Of a DNA stretch of 64,000 nucleotides, positions 1 to 7,639 are shown piece by piece. Numbering within the stretch: the first letter of the stretch is position 1; each line of letters begins with the position of its first letter. Position numbers and translations under genes: made by a program. Origin of the DNA: Mycobacterium sp. 050128 (GTDB taxonomy: Bacteria > Actinomycetota > Actinomycetes > Mycobacteriales > Mycobacteriaceae). The notes beneath the pieces are model-generated. The model saw nothing but the letters and a program-made list of their open reading frames with translations. It was not told where the DNA came from and did not search any database. Location: NCBI RefSeq assembly GCF_036409155.1, contig NZ_JAZGLW010000001.1, forward strand, positions 1,240,001 through 1,304,000. Reading direction: 5' to 3'.

Positions 1-47
1 GAGAAGCCGCCGAAGCCGAGCGCGCGCATAGAGCCGCGCCCGACTAG
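1..47 (+). CDS. C-terminal tail of a gene entering from the left (partial)
   Basis: The third forward frame is open from the window edge to a TAG at 45-47. It encodes an Ala/Glu/Arg-rich tail (EAAEAERAHRAAPD), a typical composition for an actinobacterial protein C-terminus. It would be convergent with dps, with the stops five bases apart. Only about 14 residues are visible, so this is a weak call and no function can be given. Confidence 0.3.
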   Translation, partial: EAAEAERAHRAAPD

Positions 48-52
48 CCGCC

Positions 53-604
53 CTACGACTTCTTACGCCGCGCGGTGTCGGCCGCACCCTTTTCGGTCTT
101 CTTGCCCCCGTGGGTCAGCGAGCCGCCCGCGCTCTCGAGATGCGCACGGACAAACCACTGGAATTTCTCCAGCTGGCCAGCCTGACCGATCAACATGTCC
201 TGGGTGACCGGATCGAGTTCTTCTGTCTCGTCGATGGCTTCACGGATGTCCTCGATCACGCCGTTGTAGACGAGATCCAGCGCCGCCAGGTGCGCCTGGA
301 CGGTGTCGCGACCGACCGAATAGTCGTCCCAAGACCGGTCCCGAATTATGGCGCCCGGAGTTCCTTCCGGCGAAGCACCAAGGGCCGCAATACGTTCGGC
401 GACATCATCGGCGAAACCGCGCACCGCTTCCACCTGGGGATCGATCATCTCGTGTACGCCAATGAAGCTGGGGCCCACCACATTCCAGTGAACGTGCTTC
501 AGCGTCAAATGCAGATCGTTGTAAGTACTCAATTGCTTCTGCAACAACTCGGCCAGCCGCGCACCCTGCTTGTCGGTCAATCCGGGAATGGTGAACTGCG
601 TCAT
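53..604 (-). CDS. dps: Dps-family ferritin-like DNA-protection protein
   Basis: Dps proteins form hollow 12-mers that oxidise Fe(II) with H2O2, store the iron and, through charged tails, bind DNA in starvation. The sequence has the Dps ferroxidase signature: HLTLKHVHWNVVGP near residues 32-45, then the HEMIDPQVEAVRGFADDVAERI helix region, with the His, Asp and Glu ligands present. The C-terminus is Lys/Arg-rich (ending TARRKKS), as in M. smegmatis Dps1, where this tail binds DNA. I place the start at the ATG at 604 (MTQFTIPGL), giving 183 residues, the usual mycobacterial length, with an AGGGAG ribosome site just upstream. An upstream ATG at 634 would add ten residues and is less likely. M. 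tuberculosis has no Dps at this place. Confidence 0.93.
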   Translation of the reverse strand: MTQFTIPGLTDKQGARLAELLQKQLSTYNDLHLTLKHVHWNVVGPSFIGVHEMIDPQVEAVRGFADDVAERIAALGASPEGTPGAIIRDRSWDDYSVGRDTVQAHLAALDLVYNGVIEDIREAIDETEELDPVTQDMLIGQAGQLEKFQWFVRAHLESAGGSLTHGGKKTEKGAADTARRKKS

Positions 605-678
605 CGATCGCTCCCTGCGTTTCGTATCCGTCAATTCACGACGGATACCCGATGACTCAGCTCGAAAACACCGGCTGG

Positions 679-1590
679 TCAGAGCGTGTGGATTTGCTGG
701 ACCGGCAGTCGCGCGCCGCGGCGCGGCTCGTAGGCCAGTCCGCTGGCATACAGCACGCAGACCACGCGGTGGCGGTGCGGCCGCATCGGCTCCAGCAGTT
801 CGAGCATGCCCTGGTCATCGACCGGGTGTCCCAGCAGCGTCCAGCCGATCATCTTCGGTACGTGGTAATCCCCGACCGAGACGGCATCGGCATCGCCGAA
901 CGCCCGTTGCGCGGTCTCGGCGGCGGTCCACTCCCCGACTCCCGGCAGTGACGTCAGCGCCTGGCGCACCTGCGCCGCCGGCCGGGACGCCAGCCGTTCC
1001 AGCGAGGCCGCCCGGCGCGCACATGTCACGACGGTCTGGGCCCGTCGCGGATCGACGTTGGCGCGATGGAATTCCCATGACGGGATGTTTCGCCAGACCT
1101 CGGCCGACGGCAGCACGCGCATGCCGGCCGGCGCCGGCCCGGGCGGTGGCGTGCCGTACTTGGACACCAGCTTCCGCCACGAGGAGAACGCGTCGGCGCC
1201 CGGCACCCGCTGCTCGATGATCGCCGGTATCAGCGCTTCGAGCACCTGCCCGGTACGGCCCAGGCGCAGGTGCGGGACGCGTTCATGCGCCGCGGCAACC
1301 GTCGGGTGTGTCGGCGTGAACTCCGAGGCGTCGTCGTCGGCGCCCAGCAGTGCCGGTAGCCGCTCGAGAAACTCCTCGGCGCCGCCGCCCCAGGCCTCGC
1401 AGTGCGCCGCATCGGCGGCCGCGCGGCTGATGCATGCGGTGACCGGCCCGCTGGGTAGCAGGCTGGTGCGCCAGATGGTGGCATCACCCGGAAGGCGAAA
1501 GCAGGGGTCCCGGGGGCCGCGGCGAAGGGGCGCCAGGGTGTGCCCGAAGCTGACCGCCCCGGGAAACGTCACCGTTCGCGTGCTCGTCAC
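679..1590 (-). CDS. AlkA-like DNA-3-methyladenine glycosylase (HhH-GPD)
   Basis: This 303-residue protein is a probable base-excision repair glycosylase that removes alkylated bases. The C-terminal half carries a helix-hairpin-helix (LTSLPGVGEWTAAETA). It is followed, at the expected spacing, by VSVGDYHVP, whose Asp is the catalytic residue of the HhH-GPD superfamily. There are no four-cysteine iron-sulfur ligands, which favours the AlkA branch over the EndoIII/MutY branches. Gene order (next to the Rv0141c- and Rv0140-like genes) matches M. tuberculosis Rv0142. It reads toward dps with a 74-base gap and is probably transcribed alone, divergently from the SnoaL-like gene at 1655. Substrate range cannot be told from the sequence. 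Confidence 0.82.
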   Translation of the reverse strand: MTSTRTVTFPGAVSFGHTLAPLRRGPRDPCFRLPGDATIWRTSLLPSGPVTACISRAAADAAHCEAWGGGAEEFLERLPALLGADDDASEFTPTHPTVAAAHERVPHLRLGRTGQVLEALIPAIIEQRVPGADAFSSWRKLVSKYGTPPPGPAPAGMRVLPSAEVWRNIPSWEFHRANVDPRRAQTVVTCARRAASLERLASRPAAQVRQALTSLPGVGEWTAAETAQRAFGDADAVSVGDYHVPKMIGWTLLGHPVDDQGMLELLEPMRPHRHRVVCVLYASGLAYEPRRGARLPVQQIHTL

Positions 1591-1654
1591 CGACGACTCC
1601 GGATTTCCACTCTGATTGACCGCCCACTACCTGCCAAGACACTATTGCGATGTG

Positions 1655-2041
1655 ATGACGCCGTTCGATGCTCCCAATGCCGAGCTGGCCTGGATGTTCC
1701 TCCAGAGTCTGAGCGAGGGCGGCGACCTCGACGAGGGTTTCGCGTTGCTCAGCGACGACTTCAGCTATTGGAGCCTGTTCACCCGGGAGTCTTACGACAA
1801 GGAAGCCCTGCGCCGACTGACCGACCGACGCAAACAGTCCGTCGAGCTCACCATCGATCTGCTGCGCTGCATCAACGAAGGAGAAACGGTCGTCGTGGAG
1901 GCCTATGCCACCGGCACCAACTCCAACGGCGAGCAGTACGACACCCCGTTCGTGTGCATCTTCGAGACCAGCGACGGGCTGATCATCTCGATGCGCGAGT
2001 ACAGCGACACCCGGGCCTACGCCAAGCTGCTGGGCGGGTGA
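1655..2041 (+). CDS. SnoaL/NTF2-like protein (Rv0141c-like)
   Basis: A small alpha+beta-barrel protein of the NTF2/SnoaL superfamily, about 128 residues from the ATG at 1655 (MTPFDAPNAELAWMFLQSL). An in-frame ATG at 1616 would add 13 residues; I prefer the later start because the extension has no family character. The pattern of an N-terminal helix, a central ESYDKEALRR stretch and C-terminal strands ending FETSDGLIISMREYSD is typical of SnoaL-like isomerase or hydrolase folds, but the catalytic residues are not diagnostic. It ends one base before the convergent DUF427 gene. Position matches M. tuberculosis Rv0141c. Function unknown. Confidence 0.75.
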   Translation: MTPFDAPNAELAWMFLQSLSEGGDLDEGFALLSDDFSYWSLFTRESYDKEALRRLTDRRKQSVELTIDLLRCINEGETVVVEAYATGTNSNGEQYDTPFVCIFETSDGLIISMREYSDTRAYAKLLGG

Positions 2042-2042
2042 C

Positions 2043-2423
2043 CTATTCGGCGGTGACGCTGATGTCGGCCTTGGTGGGGTAAAACGCGACGTGCCCGGCG
2101 ATCTCGGCGACCGCGGGATACGGCTGCTCGTAAGTCCAGATCACATCCTCGACGGTGTCACCCGCCGAAGTCGTGACGGCGTAGTAGCTCGCGTCGCCCT
2201 TGAACGGGCAGTAGCTGACGGTTTCGGTGCGGGTCAACCGGTCCTGGGCCACGTCGGCCAGCGGAATGTATTGCACCCCAGGGATTGTCGCTTCCCGCAA
2301 TTCGAGCGCCGCGGTGGTGTCCGCAACGAGCTCGCCGTTTACGCGAACCTGGACACGTCCCTTGGTCGGGCTGATGGTGATCGGGTGCCCCGCGTTGGGT
2401 TCCAAGATTTCCTTGTGGGCCAT
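2043..2423 (-). CDS. DUF427 family protein (Rv0140-like)
   Basis: A 126-residue protein of the DUF427 family, recognised by RVQVRVNGELVADTTAALEL, the central RTETVSYCPFKGDASYYAV and the end AGHVAFYPTKADISV. DUF427 proteins adopt a small beta-rich fold of unknown function. It is the last gene of a leftward operon (SnoaL, SDR, methyltransferase, DUF427), 42 bases after the methyltransferase. Rv0139 and Rv0140 are adjacent in M. tuberculosis; here a methyltransferase gene sits between them. Confidence 0.85.
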   Translation of the reverse strand: MAHKEILEPNAGHPITISPTKGRVQVRVNGELVADTTAALELREATIPGVQYIPLADVAQDRLTRTETVSYCPFKGDASYYAVTTSAGDTVEDVIWTYEQPYPAVAEIAGHVAFYPTKADISVTAE

Positions 2424-2465
2424 GTTGTTCCTCCTCAGACTTATGACTGCAACACCGTCCGGCGG

Positions 2466-3305
2466 TCAAGACTTCCCCGCCTCGACCGGCCCGAATGCGT
2501 AGCGATGGTATTGCGACATGTAGCGCAATGCCGGAACCGCCGCCATCGCCCTGCCCATCCAGCGCACATACGGTGAGACCCGGTCGAACGTATCGCTGTC
2601 GAAGACCGATTCCCAGGCCAGCACCCGCACCCCGGGAACAGCGTCGACGATGTCGCTGGGTCTGTCGATGCCCCAGTGCAGCTTCGAGCCCGAACGCCGG
2701 ACCACGGCATTGATCCACTGCGTGCGAATGCCGAACGTGTTGAACGCGTCGAACTGCAACTCGCCCGATTCGAACCGATCGACGAGGCGGCGCAGCAACG
2801 CCAGCCCGTCGTCTTTGCTCAGATACATGGTCAGGCCTTCGCCGAGGAACAGCACCGGACGGTCGGGGAGTATCTCGTTCAGCCACGCCGGTTCGGTGAC
2901 CGAGGCCGCCAGCATCCGGCAGTTGGCCCGCTGCGGGTAGACGCGTTCGCGCAGACTGATCACGTCGGGGTAGTCGATGTCATACCACCGCACGCCCGGG
3001 CCCGGATCGAGCCGGTACACCCGGGCGTCCAGGCCGCAGCCCACGTGCAGCACGACGGCTTCGTCGTGCACGGCCAGAAACTGGCGAGCCCAGTTGTCGA
3101 AGTGCGCGGTGCGAACCGCGACCGACGGAGCCCGCCGCGCGTCGATAGTCGTTGCGGCCCAGTCGTATTCGATGCGGTCCACGGCGGCCTTGGCGTACTG
3201 ATCGCTCAGGATCGAGTTGGGCGCGTCGGCGTCCAACGCTTTGGCGTACAACGTCGCCAGCATCGTCTGCGGCGGTCCGTTCAGATCGACGCGAATCCGG
3301 TCCAT
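2466..3305 (-). CDS. SAM-dependent methyltransferase, LCMT/PPM1-like
   Basis: This 279-residue class I methyltransferase resembles the leucine-carboxyl-methyltransferase / TcmP-like group, which is expanded in mycobacteria and usually acts on small-molecule carboxyl or hydroxyl groups. Motif I reads VVLHVGCGLDARVYRL, followed by an acidic loop (RWYDIDYPDVI) that should bind the SAM ribose, and VLFLGEGLTMYL in the active-site region. I chose the ATG at 3305 (MDRIRVDLNG) because longer readings would run into the preceding SDR gene and look non-coding. It lies 10 bases after the SDR gene and is probably co-transcribed. It interrupts the Rv0139-Rv0140 order of M. tuberculosis. Confidence 0.85.
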   Translation of the reverse strand: MDRIRVDLNGPPQTMLATLYAKALDADAPNSILSDQYAKAAVDRIEYDWAATTIDARRAPSVAVRTAHFDNWARQFLAVHDEAVVLHVGCGLDARVYRLDPGPGVRWYDIDYPDVISLRERVYPQRANCRMLAASVTEPAWLNEILPDRPVLFLGEGLTMYLSKDDGLALLRRLVDRFESGELQFDAFNTFGIRTQWINAVVRRSGSKLHWGIDRPSDIVDAVPGVRVLAWESVFDSDTFDRVSPYVRWMGRAMAAVPALRYMSQYHRYAFGPVEAGKS

Positions 3306-3315
3306 TCGACCGAGC

Positions 3316-4341
3316 CTATTCGGGTTGTGCGGCCGTTCGAGGGGTGCGCATCGCTGCCCAGAACCGGGCCGCCTCGCGAATCGATTCCTCGACCGGGCGC
3401 GGCTGCCAGCCCAGCTCACGCTTCGCCTTGCTGCTGTCCACCGGTGCTTCGGCGCGCATCATCCGCACCGACGCCAGGCTGAGTTGGGCGTCGGTGCCGG
3501 TGAGTTTGGCCTTCACGGTGCCCGCGGCGGCCAGTGCGTAGAGCATCGGGACCGAGATCGCCCGTTGCGGCGGCGCGACACCGGCCTCGTCGGCCGCGAT
3601 CCGGATCGAATCGTTGAGCGCCATCATCTTCTCGGAAACGAGGTAGCGCTCCCCGATGCGGCCGCGCTCGGCGGCCAGGATCATGGCCCGGGCGGCGTCG
3701 TCGACGCCGACGACTTCCAGCTCAATGCCGTTCATCAGGAAGGGCAGTTTGCCGAAGACGGCGCCCGCGATGAAGGCACCATGCGGGGTCGCGCCCCAGT
3801 CGCCGTCACCGTAGGTCGTGGACACGCACATCGCGACGGCGGGCAACCCGGCGTCGGCGACGTAGCGCATCACCAGGTTTTCGGCCTGGACCCGGGATTG
3901 CACGTAGGGAGTCAACCCGCGCGACGCGATCACGTCGTCCTCGGTCGCCACGTGACCGTGCCGTCGGCCCACGGTCGCGTAGGTGCTGGTGAAGATGAAC
4001 CGGCGCAAGGGCTGAGTGACGGCGACGTCGAGGACGTTGCGCAGCCCCTCAACGTTGGTGCGAAACAGCGGCGCGGTGTCCCGCAGCCAGGCGCGGGTGT
4101 CGACGACGCAGTAGTACACGTCGTCGACACCGTCCATCGCTGCGCGCACCGTGGCGGTGTCGAAGACGTCGCCATGAAAGCGGGTGACGTCGAGGTCGTC
4201 GATGGAGCGGGTGTTCGCGCCTTCGCGCACCATCACCCGCACCTGCGCACCGTCGCCGACGAGCTGGCGGGTCACATGCGAGCCGAGAAAACCGTTGGCG
4301 CCTATGACCAATGTGGGGCCAAGTTTGGGTTTGGCGCTCAC
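3316..4341 (-). CDS. Extended SDR / NAD-dependent epimerase-dehydratase (Rv0139-like), YxxxR variant
   Basis: A 341-residue extended short-chain dehydrogenase with an N-terminal Rossmann motif LVIGANGFLGSHV (GxxGxxG) and the typical TNVEGLRNVLD segment. The start is a GTG at 4341 whose GTGA overlaps the stop of the upstream SnoaL-like gene, so the two are translationally coupled. Where family members have the catalytic YxxxK, this protein reads YVQSR, with arginine in place of lysine; the nearby TSTYATVG supplies the Ser/Thr and another Tyr. It may therefore bind NAD(P) but act differently, or use a shifted residue. Position matches M. tuberculosis Rv0139. Substrate unknown; a steroid or hydroxyacyl substrate is conceivable given the operator upstream of the operon. 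Confidence 0.85.
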   Translation of the reverse strand: MSAKPKLGPTLVIGANGFLGSHVTRQLVGDGAQVRVMVREGANTRSIDDLDVTRFHGDVFDTATVRAAMDGVDDVYYCVVDTRAWLRDTAPLFRTNVEGLRNVLDVAVTQPLRRFIFTSTYATVGRRHGHVATEDDVIASRGLTPYVQSRVQAENLVMRYVADAGLPAVAMCVSTTYGDGDWGATPHGAFIAGAVFGKLPFLMNGIELEVVGVDDAARAMILAAERGRIGERYLVSEKMMALNDSIRIAADEAGVAPPQRAISVPMLYALAAAGTVKAKLTGTDAQLSLASVRMMRAEAPVDSSKAKRELGWQPRPVEESIREAARFWAAMRTPRTAAQPE

Positions 4342-4844
4342 TGCGCGCCGCCGTACTGCGCCATGAATTCCGCGCCCGCTTCGTCGAGGGTGCCGAGTTC
4401 GGCCGCCTTGCGGCACCATTTCATCGTGGCCTGCACGAAGCGCAGCGGGTTGTAGATGTCTTCCTGCTGACGCCACAGCCCGTCGCCGGCGTAGGTGATG
4501 ATCGAAATGTTCGTCGCGCCGATGACGGTGCCGTCACCGGGGTCGCGCATCGGGTTGTCGAGCTCCATGATGATGCGCCCGGTCGGCTCGTCGATCACCG
4601 ACCACAGCGACGGAAAGGCGACCATGTGACTGCCCGGGAAGCTGCCCATCGTCGCGCCGATCCACTCGCGGACCTCGTCGCGACCGTGCATGGTGCCCGC
4701 CGCGTGTTCGATGTACAAGACGTCGGGCGTGTAGTGCTGGACCCAGGCATCCCAGTCATGCGACCGCGCAGCCGCATCAACGGTCGCCTCGAATTGCGCG
4801 AACGCGTCAGCGAGTTCGCTACGGGAGAATTGCGGGCTGTCCAC
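4338..4844 (-). CDS. SnoaL/NTF2-like protein (Rv0138-like), first gene of operon
   Basis: About 168 residues from a GTG at 4844 (VDSPQFSRSELADAF). The region upstream of this GTG lacks protein-like sequence and holds an operator. The fold is NTF2/SnoaL-like: FAQFEATVDAAARSHDWDAWVQHYTPDVLYIEHAAG begins the cone-shaped domain. The His and Asp-rich stretch at the domain mouth could be catalytic, as in limonene-epoxide hydrolase or ketosteroid-isomerase relatives, but no exact catalytic set is clear. It overlaps the SDR gene by four bases (GTGA). A perfect KstR-type inverted repeat lies only nine bases upstream of the start, and no ribosome site is visible, which suggests a short or absent leader. 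Position matches M. tuberculosis Rv0138. Confidence 0.8.
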   Translation of the reverse strand: MDSPQFSRSELADAFAQFEATVDAAARSHDWDAWVQHYTPDVLYIEHAAGTMHGRDEVREWIGATMGSFPGSHMVAFPSLWSVIDEPTGRIIMELDNPMRDPGDGTVIGATNISIITYAGDGLWRQQEDIYNPLRFVQATMKWCRKAAELGTLDEAGAEFMAQYGGAQ

Positions 4845-4852
4845 GCGAAAAC

Positions 4853-4866
4853 TAGAACACGTTCTA
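4853..4866. promoter_or_regulatory. KstR-type operator, perfect inverted repeat
   Basis: TAGAACACGTTCTA is a perfect palindromic arrangement (TAGAAC-AC-GTTCTA). It matches the published KstR consensus TnnAACnnGTTnnA, and its reverse complement TAGAACGTGTTCTA is the form I know from the kstR promoter itself. It sits in the 128-base gap between the leftward SnoaL-led operon (start 4844) and rightward msrA (start 4973), much closer to the former. KstR represses sterol-catabolism genes until a CoA-thioester inducer is present. Confidence 0.8.
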
Positions 4867-4972
4867 CCGTGATTTGTCGAGAGCGTTGCCTCGCGGGTGT
4901 ACCAGGTGAGGAAGATCAGGATAATCGGAGGGAGATTGCGGCCATTGGGCCCGAGCGAAACGAGGCAATGAC

Positions 4973-5482
4973 ATGACCGACACGCAAAAGGCGATTCTCG
5001 CAGGCGGCTGCTTCTGGGGCATGCAGGACCTGATCCGCAAACAGCCCGGCGTGGTCTCGACCCGCGTCGGCTACACCGGCGGCGACGTGCCCAACGCGAC
5101 TTACCGCAACCACGGCTCGCACGCCGAGGCCATCGAGATCGTCTACGACCCGACCGCCACCGACTACCGCACGCTGCTGGAGTTCTTCTTCCAAATCCAC
5201 GATCCGACAACGAAAAATCGCCAAGGCAACGACCGCGGCACCAGCTACCGGTCGGCGATCTTCTACGTCGACGACGAGCAGCAGCAGATCGCGCTGGACA
5301 CCATCGCCGACGTCGAGGCCTCGGGGCTATGGCCTGGCAAGGTCGTGACGGAGGTCAGTCCCGCCGGCGACTTCTGGGAGGCCGAGCCTGAACACCAGGA
5401 CTACCTGGAGCGCTACCCGAGCGGATACACCTGCCACTTCATCCGCCCGGGCTGGAAGCTGCCGCGCCGCGCGTCTGCTTAG
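4973..5482 (+). CDS. msrA: Peptide methionine-S-sulfoxide reductase MsrA
   Basis: A cytoplasmic repair enzyme reducing the S-epimer of methionine sulfoxide in proteins, with thioredoxin as the reductant. The catalytic motif GGCFWGMQ is at residues 11-18, with the nucleophilic Cys at 13. The family stretches [23 protein letters not shown] and [12 protein letters not shown] follow. Length (169) is normal, and the His-rich entry segment is intact. The ATG at 4973 has a GAGG element about eight bases upstream. Its stop overlaps that of convergent cyp138 by four bases. Neighbours match M. tuberculosis Rv0137c. Confidence 0.96.
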   Translation: MTDTQKAILAGGCFWGMQDLIRKQPGVVSTRVGYTGGDVPNATYRNHGSHAEAIEIVYDPTATDYRTLLEFFFQIHDPTTKNRQGNDRGTSYRSAIFYVDDEQQQIALDTIADVEASGLWPGKVVTEVSPAGDFWEAEPEHQDYLERYPSGYTCHFIRPGWKLPRRASA

Positions 5483-6804
5483 CGCCGCCGCAGCACAACC
5501 CGGCCGCCGTCCTTCGGGGTGAACGCGACTCCGCGGCTGTGCCAGCGCTCGTCCGGGGCATCCGTGGTCTCAATGGTGAAGTGGCGCAACACCGTTCGAA
5601 GTACGACGTCCATCTCCATGTTGGCGAACGCCGCCCCGACACACCGGCGGGTGCCGCCGCCGAACGGAATCCAGGACAGCGCCGACGGTTTGGTTCCGAT
5701 GAACCGCTGTGGGTCGAAGCGCCCGGGATCGGAGAATACGTCCGGATTGTCGTGTATCTGCGCGATGCCGACGATGATCGAGTAGCCACGCGGAATCGAC
5801 CACTCGCCCAGTTGATACGTCTGCGGGTAGACGTGACGGCCGGCGAAGTCGATCACCGTCCTTGCTCGCTGAACCTCCAGGATCGTGGCCTGCCGCAGCT
5901 CATTGCCGTCGCCGTCGGCCTCCTCGACGAGCTGCGCCAGCAGCGCAGGGTGCCGGCTGATCCGCTCGAATGCCCACGCCAGCGTCGACGCGGTGGTCTC
6001 GTGCCCCGCTGCCAACAGCGCCAGGAGCTCGTCGCCAATGTCCTTGTGCGACATGGTCGAACCGTCTTCGTAGGTGCTGCCCAGCAGTAGCGCGAGCACA
6101 TCGGACCGATCGGCGAAGTTCGGGTCGGCCCGCTCGGCCGCGATCAGCTTCTCGATGACGTGGTCGTACTGACGCCGCCATTCGTCCAGCCGGTGCCATG
6201 GGCTGAACCGGCCATAGTTGCGCTTCGGCTTCGGCAGTGCGGCCAGGCGCGAGCCCAGGGTGACCCACGGCGGGATGAGCCGTCGTAGCTCGTCGAGTTC
6301 GGCGCCGTCGGCCCCGAAAACCGCGCGCAGGATGGCATTGAGCGTGATTCGCATCATCGGCGACAGCGTCGCGAACGGCTTGCCCTCCGGCCAGTCGGCG
6401 GACTCGCGCAGTGTCTCTTCCTCGATGATGTTCTCGTAGTTCTTCATGCTCCTGCCGTGGAACGGCGGCGCGAGCAGCCGTCGACGGCGGCGGTGGTCGT
6501 CGCCCTCGAGTCCGAATACCGACCCGTAGCCGAAGAATCTGCTCAGATTGGGCTGGATGTTGCCGAGTTCGTCTGGGCTGGTGGTGAAGATTTGTTTGGC
6601 CAGCTGCGGGTCGCTGACCGCGACGACGCGCCCCCACATGGGGAGCTTCAGCGTGAAGACGCTGCCGTAGCGGCGTGACAGTCGTTGCATCATCACTCGT
6701 CGTGAAATCGCAAAGCCCAAACCCTGCAATATCTTTGGCGCCCGCGCCGCCGGGGGCAATCTGACTGCGGAGGCCGGCGGTGCGGCGGTGACGACTTCGC
6801 TCAT
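5479..6804 (-). CDS. cyp138: Cytochrome P450, CYP138 family
   Basis: A 441-residue soluble P450 monooxygenase. The I-helix oxygen-activating motif reads AGHETTAS, the ExxR is EVQR, and the haem loop is [10 protein letters not shown] with the thiolate Cys at residue 388. The start is the ATG at 6804 (MSEVVTAAP), preceded by GGGAG about ten bases away; earlier readings cross the operator region. Gene order (msrA, P450, divergent TetR, epoxide hydrolase) matches Rv0136/cyp138 of M. tuberculosis. No ferredoxin or reductase gene is adjacent, so electrons come from elsewhere. The substrate of CYP138 is not known to me. Expression is probably governed by the divergent TetR protein. Confidence 0.92.
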   Translation of the reverse strand: MSEVVTAAPPASAVRLPPAARAPKILQGLGFAISRRVMMQRLSRRYGSVFTLKLPMWGRVVAVSDPQLAKQIFTTSPDELGNIQPNLSRFFGYGSVFGLEGDDHRRRRRLLAPPFHGRSMKNYENIIEEETLRESADWPEGKPFATLSPMMRITLNAILRAVFGADGAELDELRRLIPPWVTLGSRLAALPKPKRNYGRFSPWHRLDEWRRQYDHVIEKLIAAERADPNFADRSDVLALLLGSTYEDGSTMSHKDIGDELLALLAAGHETTASTLAWAFERISRHPALLAQLVEEADGDGNELRQATILEVQRARTVIDFAGRHVYPQTYQLGEWSIPRGYSIIVGIAQIHDNPDVFSDPGRFDPQRFIGTKPSALSWIPFGGGTRRCVGAAFANMEMDVVLRTVLRHFTIETTDAPDERWHSRGVAFTPKDGGRVVLRRR

Positions 6805-6844
6805 GGCGCTATGTCTCCCAACGTCTGGCCCCCGGTCCGGGGTT

Positions 6845-6893
6845 GGTACCGCGGTGTACCACAGATCTTTTGGTGTACGGTACTCTGTGGTAC
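6845..6893. promoter_or_regulatory. Overlapping inverted repeats between cyp138 and tetR
   Basis: Two palindromic elements fill the 130-base divergent spacer. GGTAC-N6-GTACC spans 6845-6860. GTACCACAGA (6856-6865) is repeated exactly as its reverse complement TCTGTGGTAC (6884-6893), with an 18-base spacer. The elements share a GTACC half-site, as expected for a TetR-family operator that controls both the P450 and the regulator gene. Confidence 0.7.
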
Positions 6894-6934
6894 CGACCCT
6901 GACAAGGGAGTAAACACCGAAAGGGCCGCCGACC

Positions 6935-7540
6935 ATGACATCCGCGACGACGGTGACAGACACGGTTGTCGACGATCCTTTTCGGCTCCGGCTGCTCGAC
7001 GGTCTTGCGACGTCGATCGGCGAACGCGGCTATCGCGCCAGCACCGTCGCCGACGTGGTGCGCCACGCGCGCACGTCCAAGCGCACGTTCTACGACCAAT
7101 TCGCCAGCAAGGAAGCGTGTTTCCTGGAGCTGCTGGCCGCCGACATCGAAAAGCTCGGCGAGAGCATCGCCGTCTCCGTCGATCCGGAGACCGGCTGGCA
7201 CGACCAGATCCGTCAGGCCGTCGAGGCCTACGTCGCCTATATCGAAGCGCGGCCGGCGATTACGTTGAGCTGGATTCGTGAACTCCCCTCGCTGGGACCC
7301 GTCGGTCGACCGGTCCAACGCCGCGGCCTAAAGCTGTTGTCCGACCTGTTGATCGACCTCAGCGCCAGCCCCGGGTTCCGGCGCGCCGAACTGCCGCCAC
7401 TGACCGCCCCGCTGGCGGTGATCTTGCTGGGCGGGCTGCGTGAATTGACTGCGCTCGCCGTCGAAGACGGACAGGCCGTCCGCGAGATCGTCGAACCGGC
7501 GGTCGATGCGTGCATCGCGCTGCTGGGCCCTCGCCACTAG
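6935..7540 (+). CDS. TetR-family transcriptional regulator (Rv0135c-like)
   Basis: A 201-residue TetR regulator. The N-terminal helix-turn-helix runs through RLLDGLATSIGERGYRAST then VADVVRHARTSKRTFYDQFASKEACFLE, with the recognition helix SKRTFYDQF near residues 50-58. The C-terminal part (from about 75) is the ligand-binding and dimer domain. It is divergent from cyp138 across a spacer with two overlapping inverted repeats, so local repression of the P450 and itself is the likely role. Gene order matches Rv0135c. The ligand cannot be inferred. Confidence 0.9.
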   Translation: MTSATTVTDTVVDDPFRLRLLDGLATSIGERGYRASTVADVVRHARTSKRTFYDQFASKEACFLELLAADIEKLGESIAVSVDPETGWHDQIRQAVEAYVAYIEARPAITLSWIRELPSLGPVGRPVQRRGLKLLSDLLIDLSASPGFRRAELPPLTAPLAVILLGGLRELTALAVEDGQAVREIVEPAVDACIALLGPRH

Positions 7541-7639
7541 CAGCTAGTCTCGTCGCGGCGCTCGACCTCGGCCTCGGGGTCGGTCAGCTCGCGACGGTGT
7601 TCATCGAGTCGACCGCAGTCACGATCGGCGTCGAGTAAC

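Noticed and set aside
2158..2886. Leftward open frame of 242 codons overlapping DUF427 and the methyltransferase
   Set aside because: It is a third-frame shadow crossing two well-supported genes and has Arg/Gly/His-biased composition.
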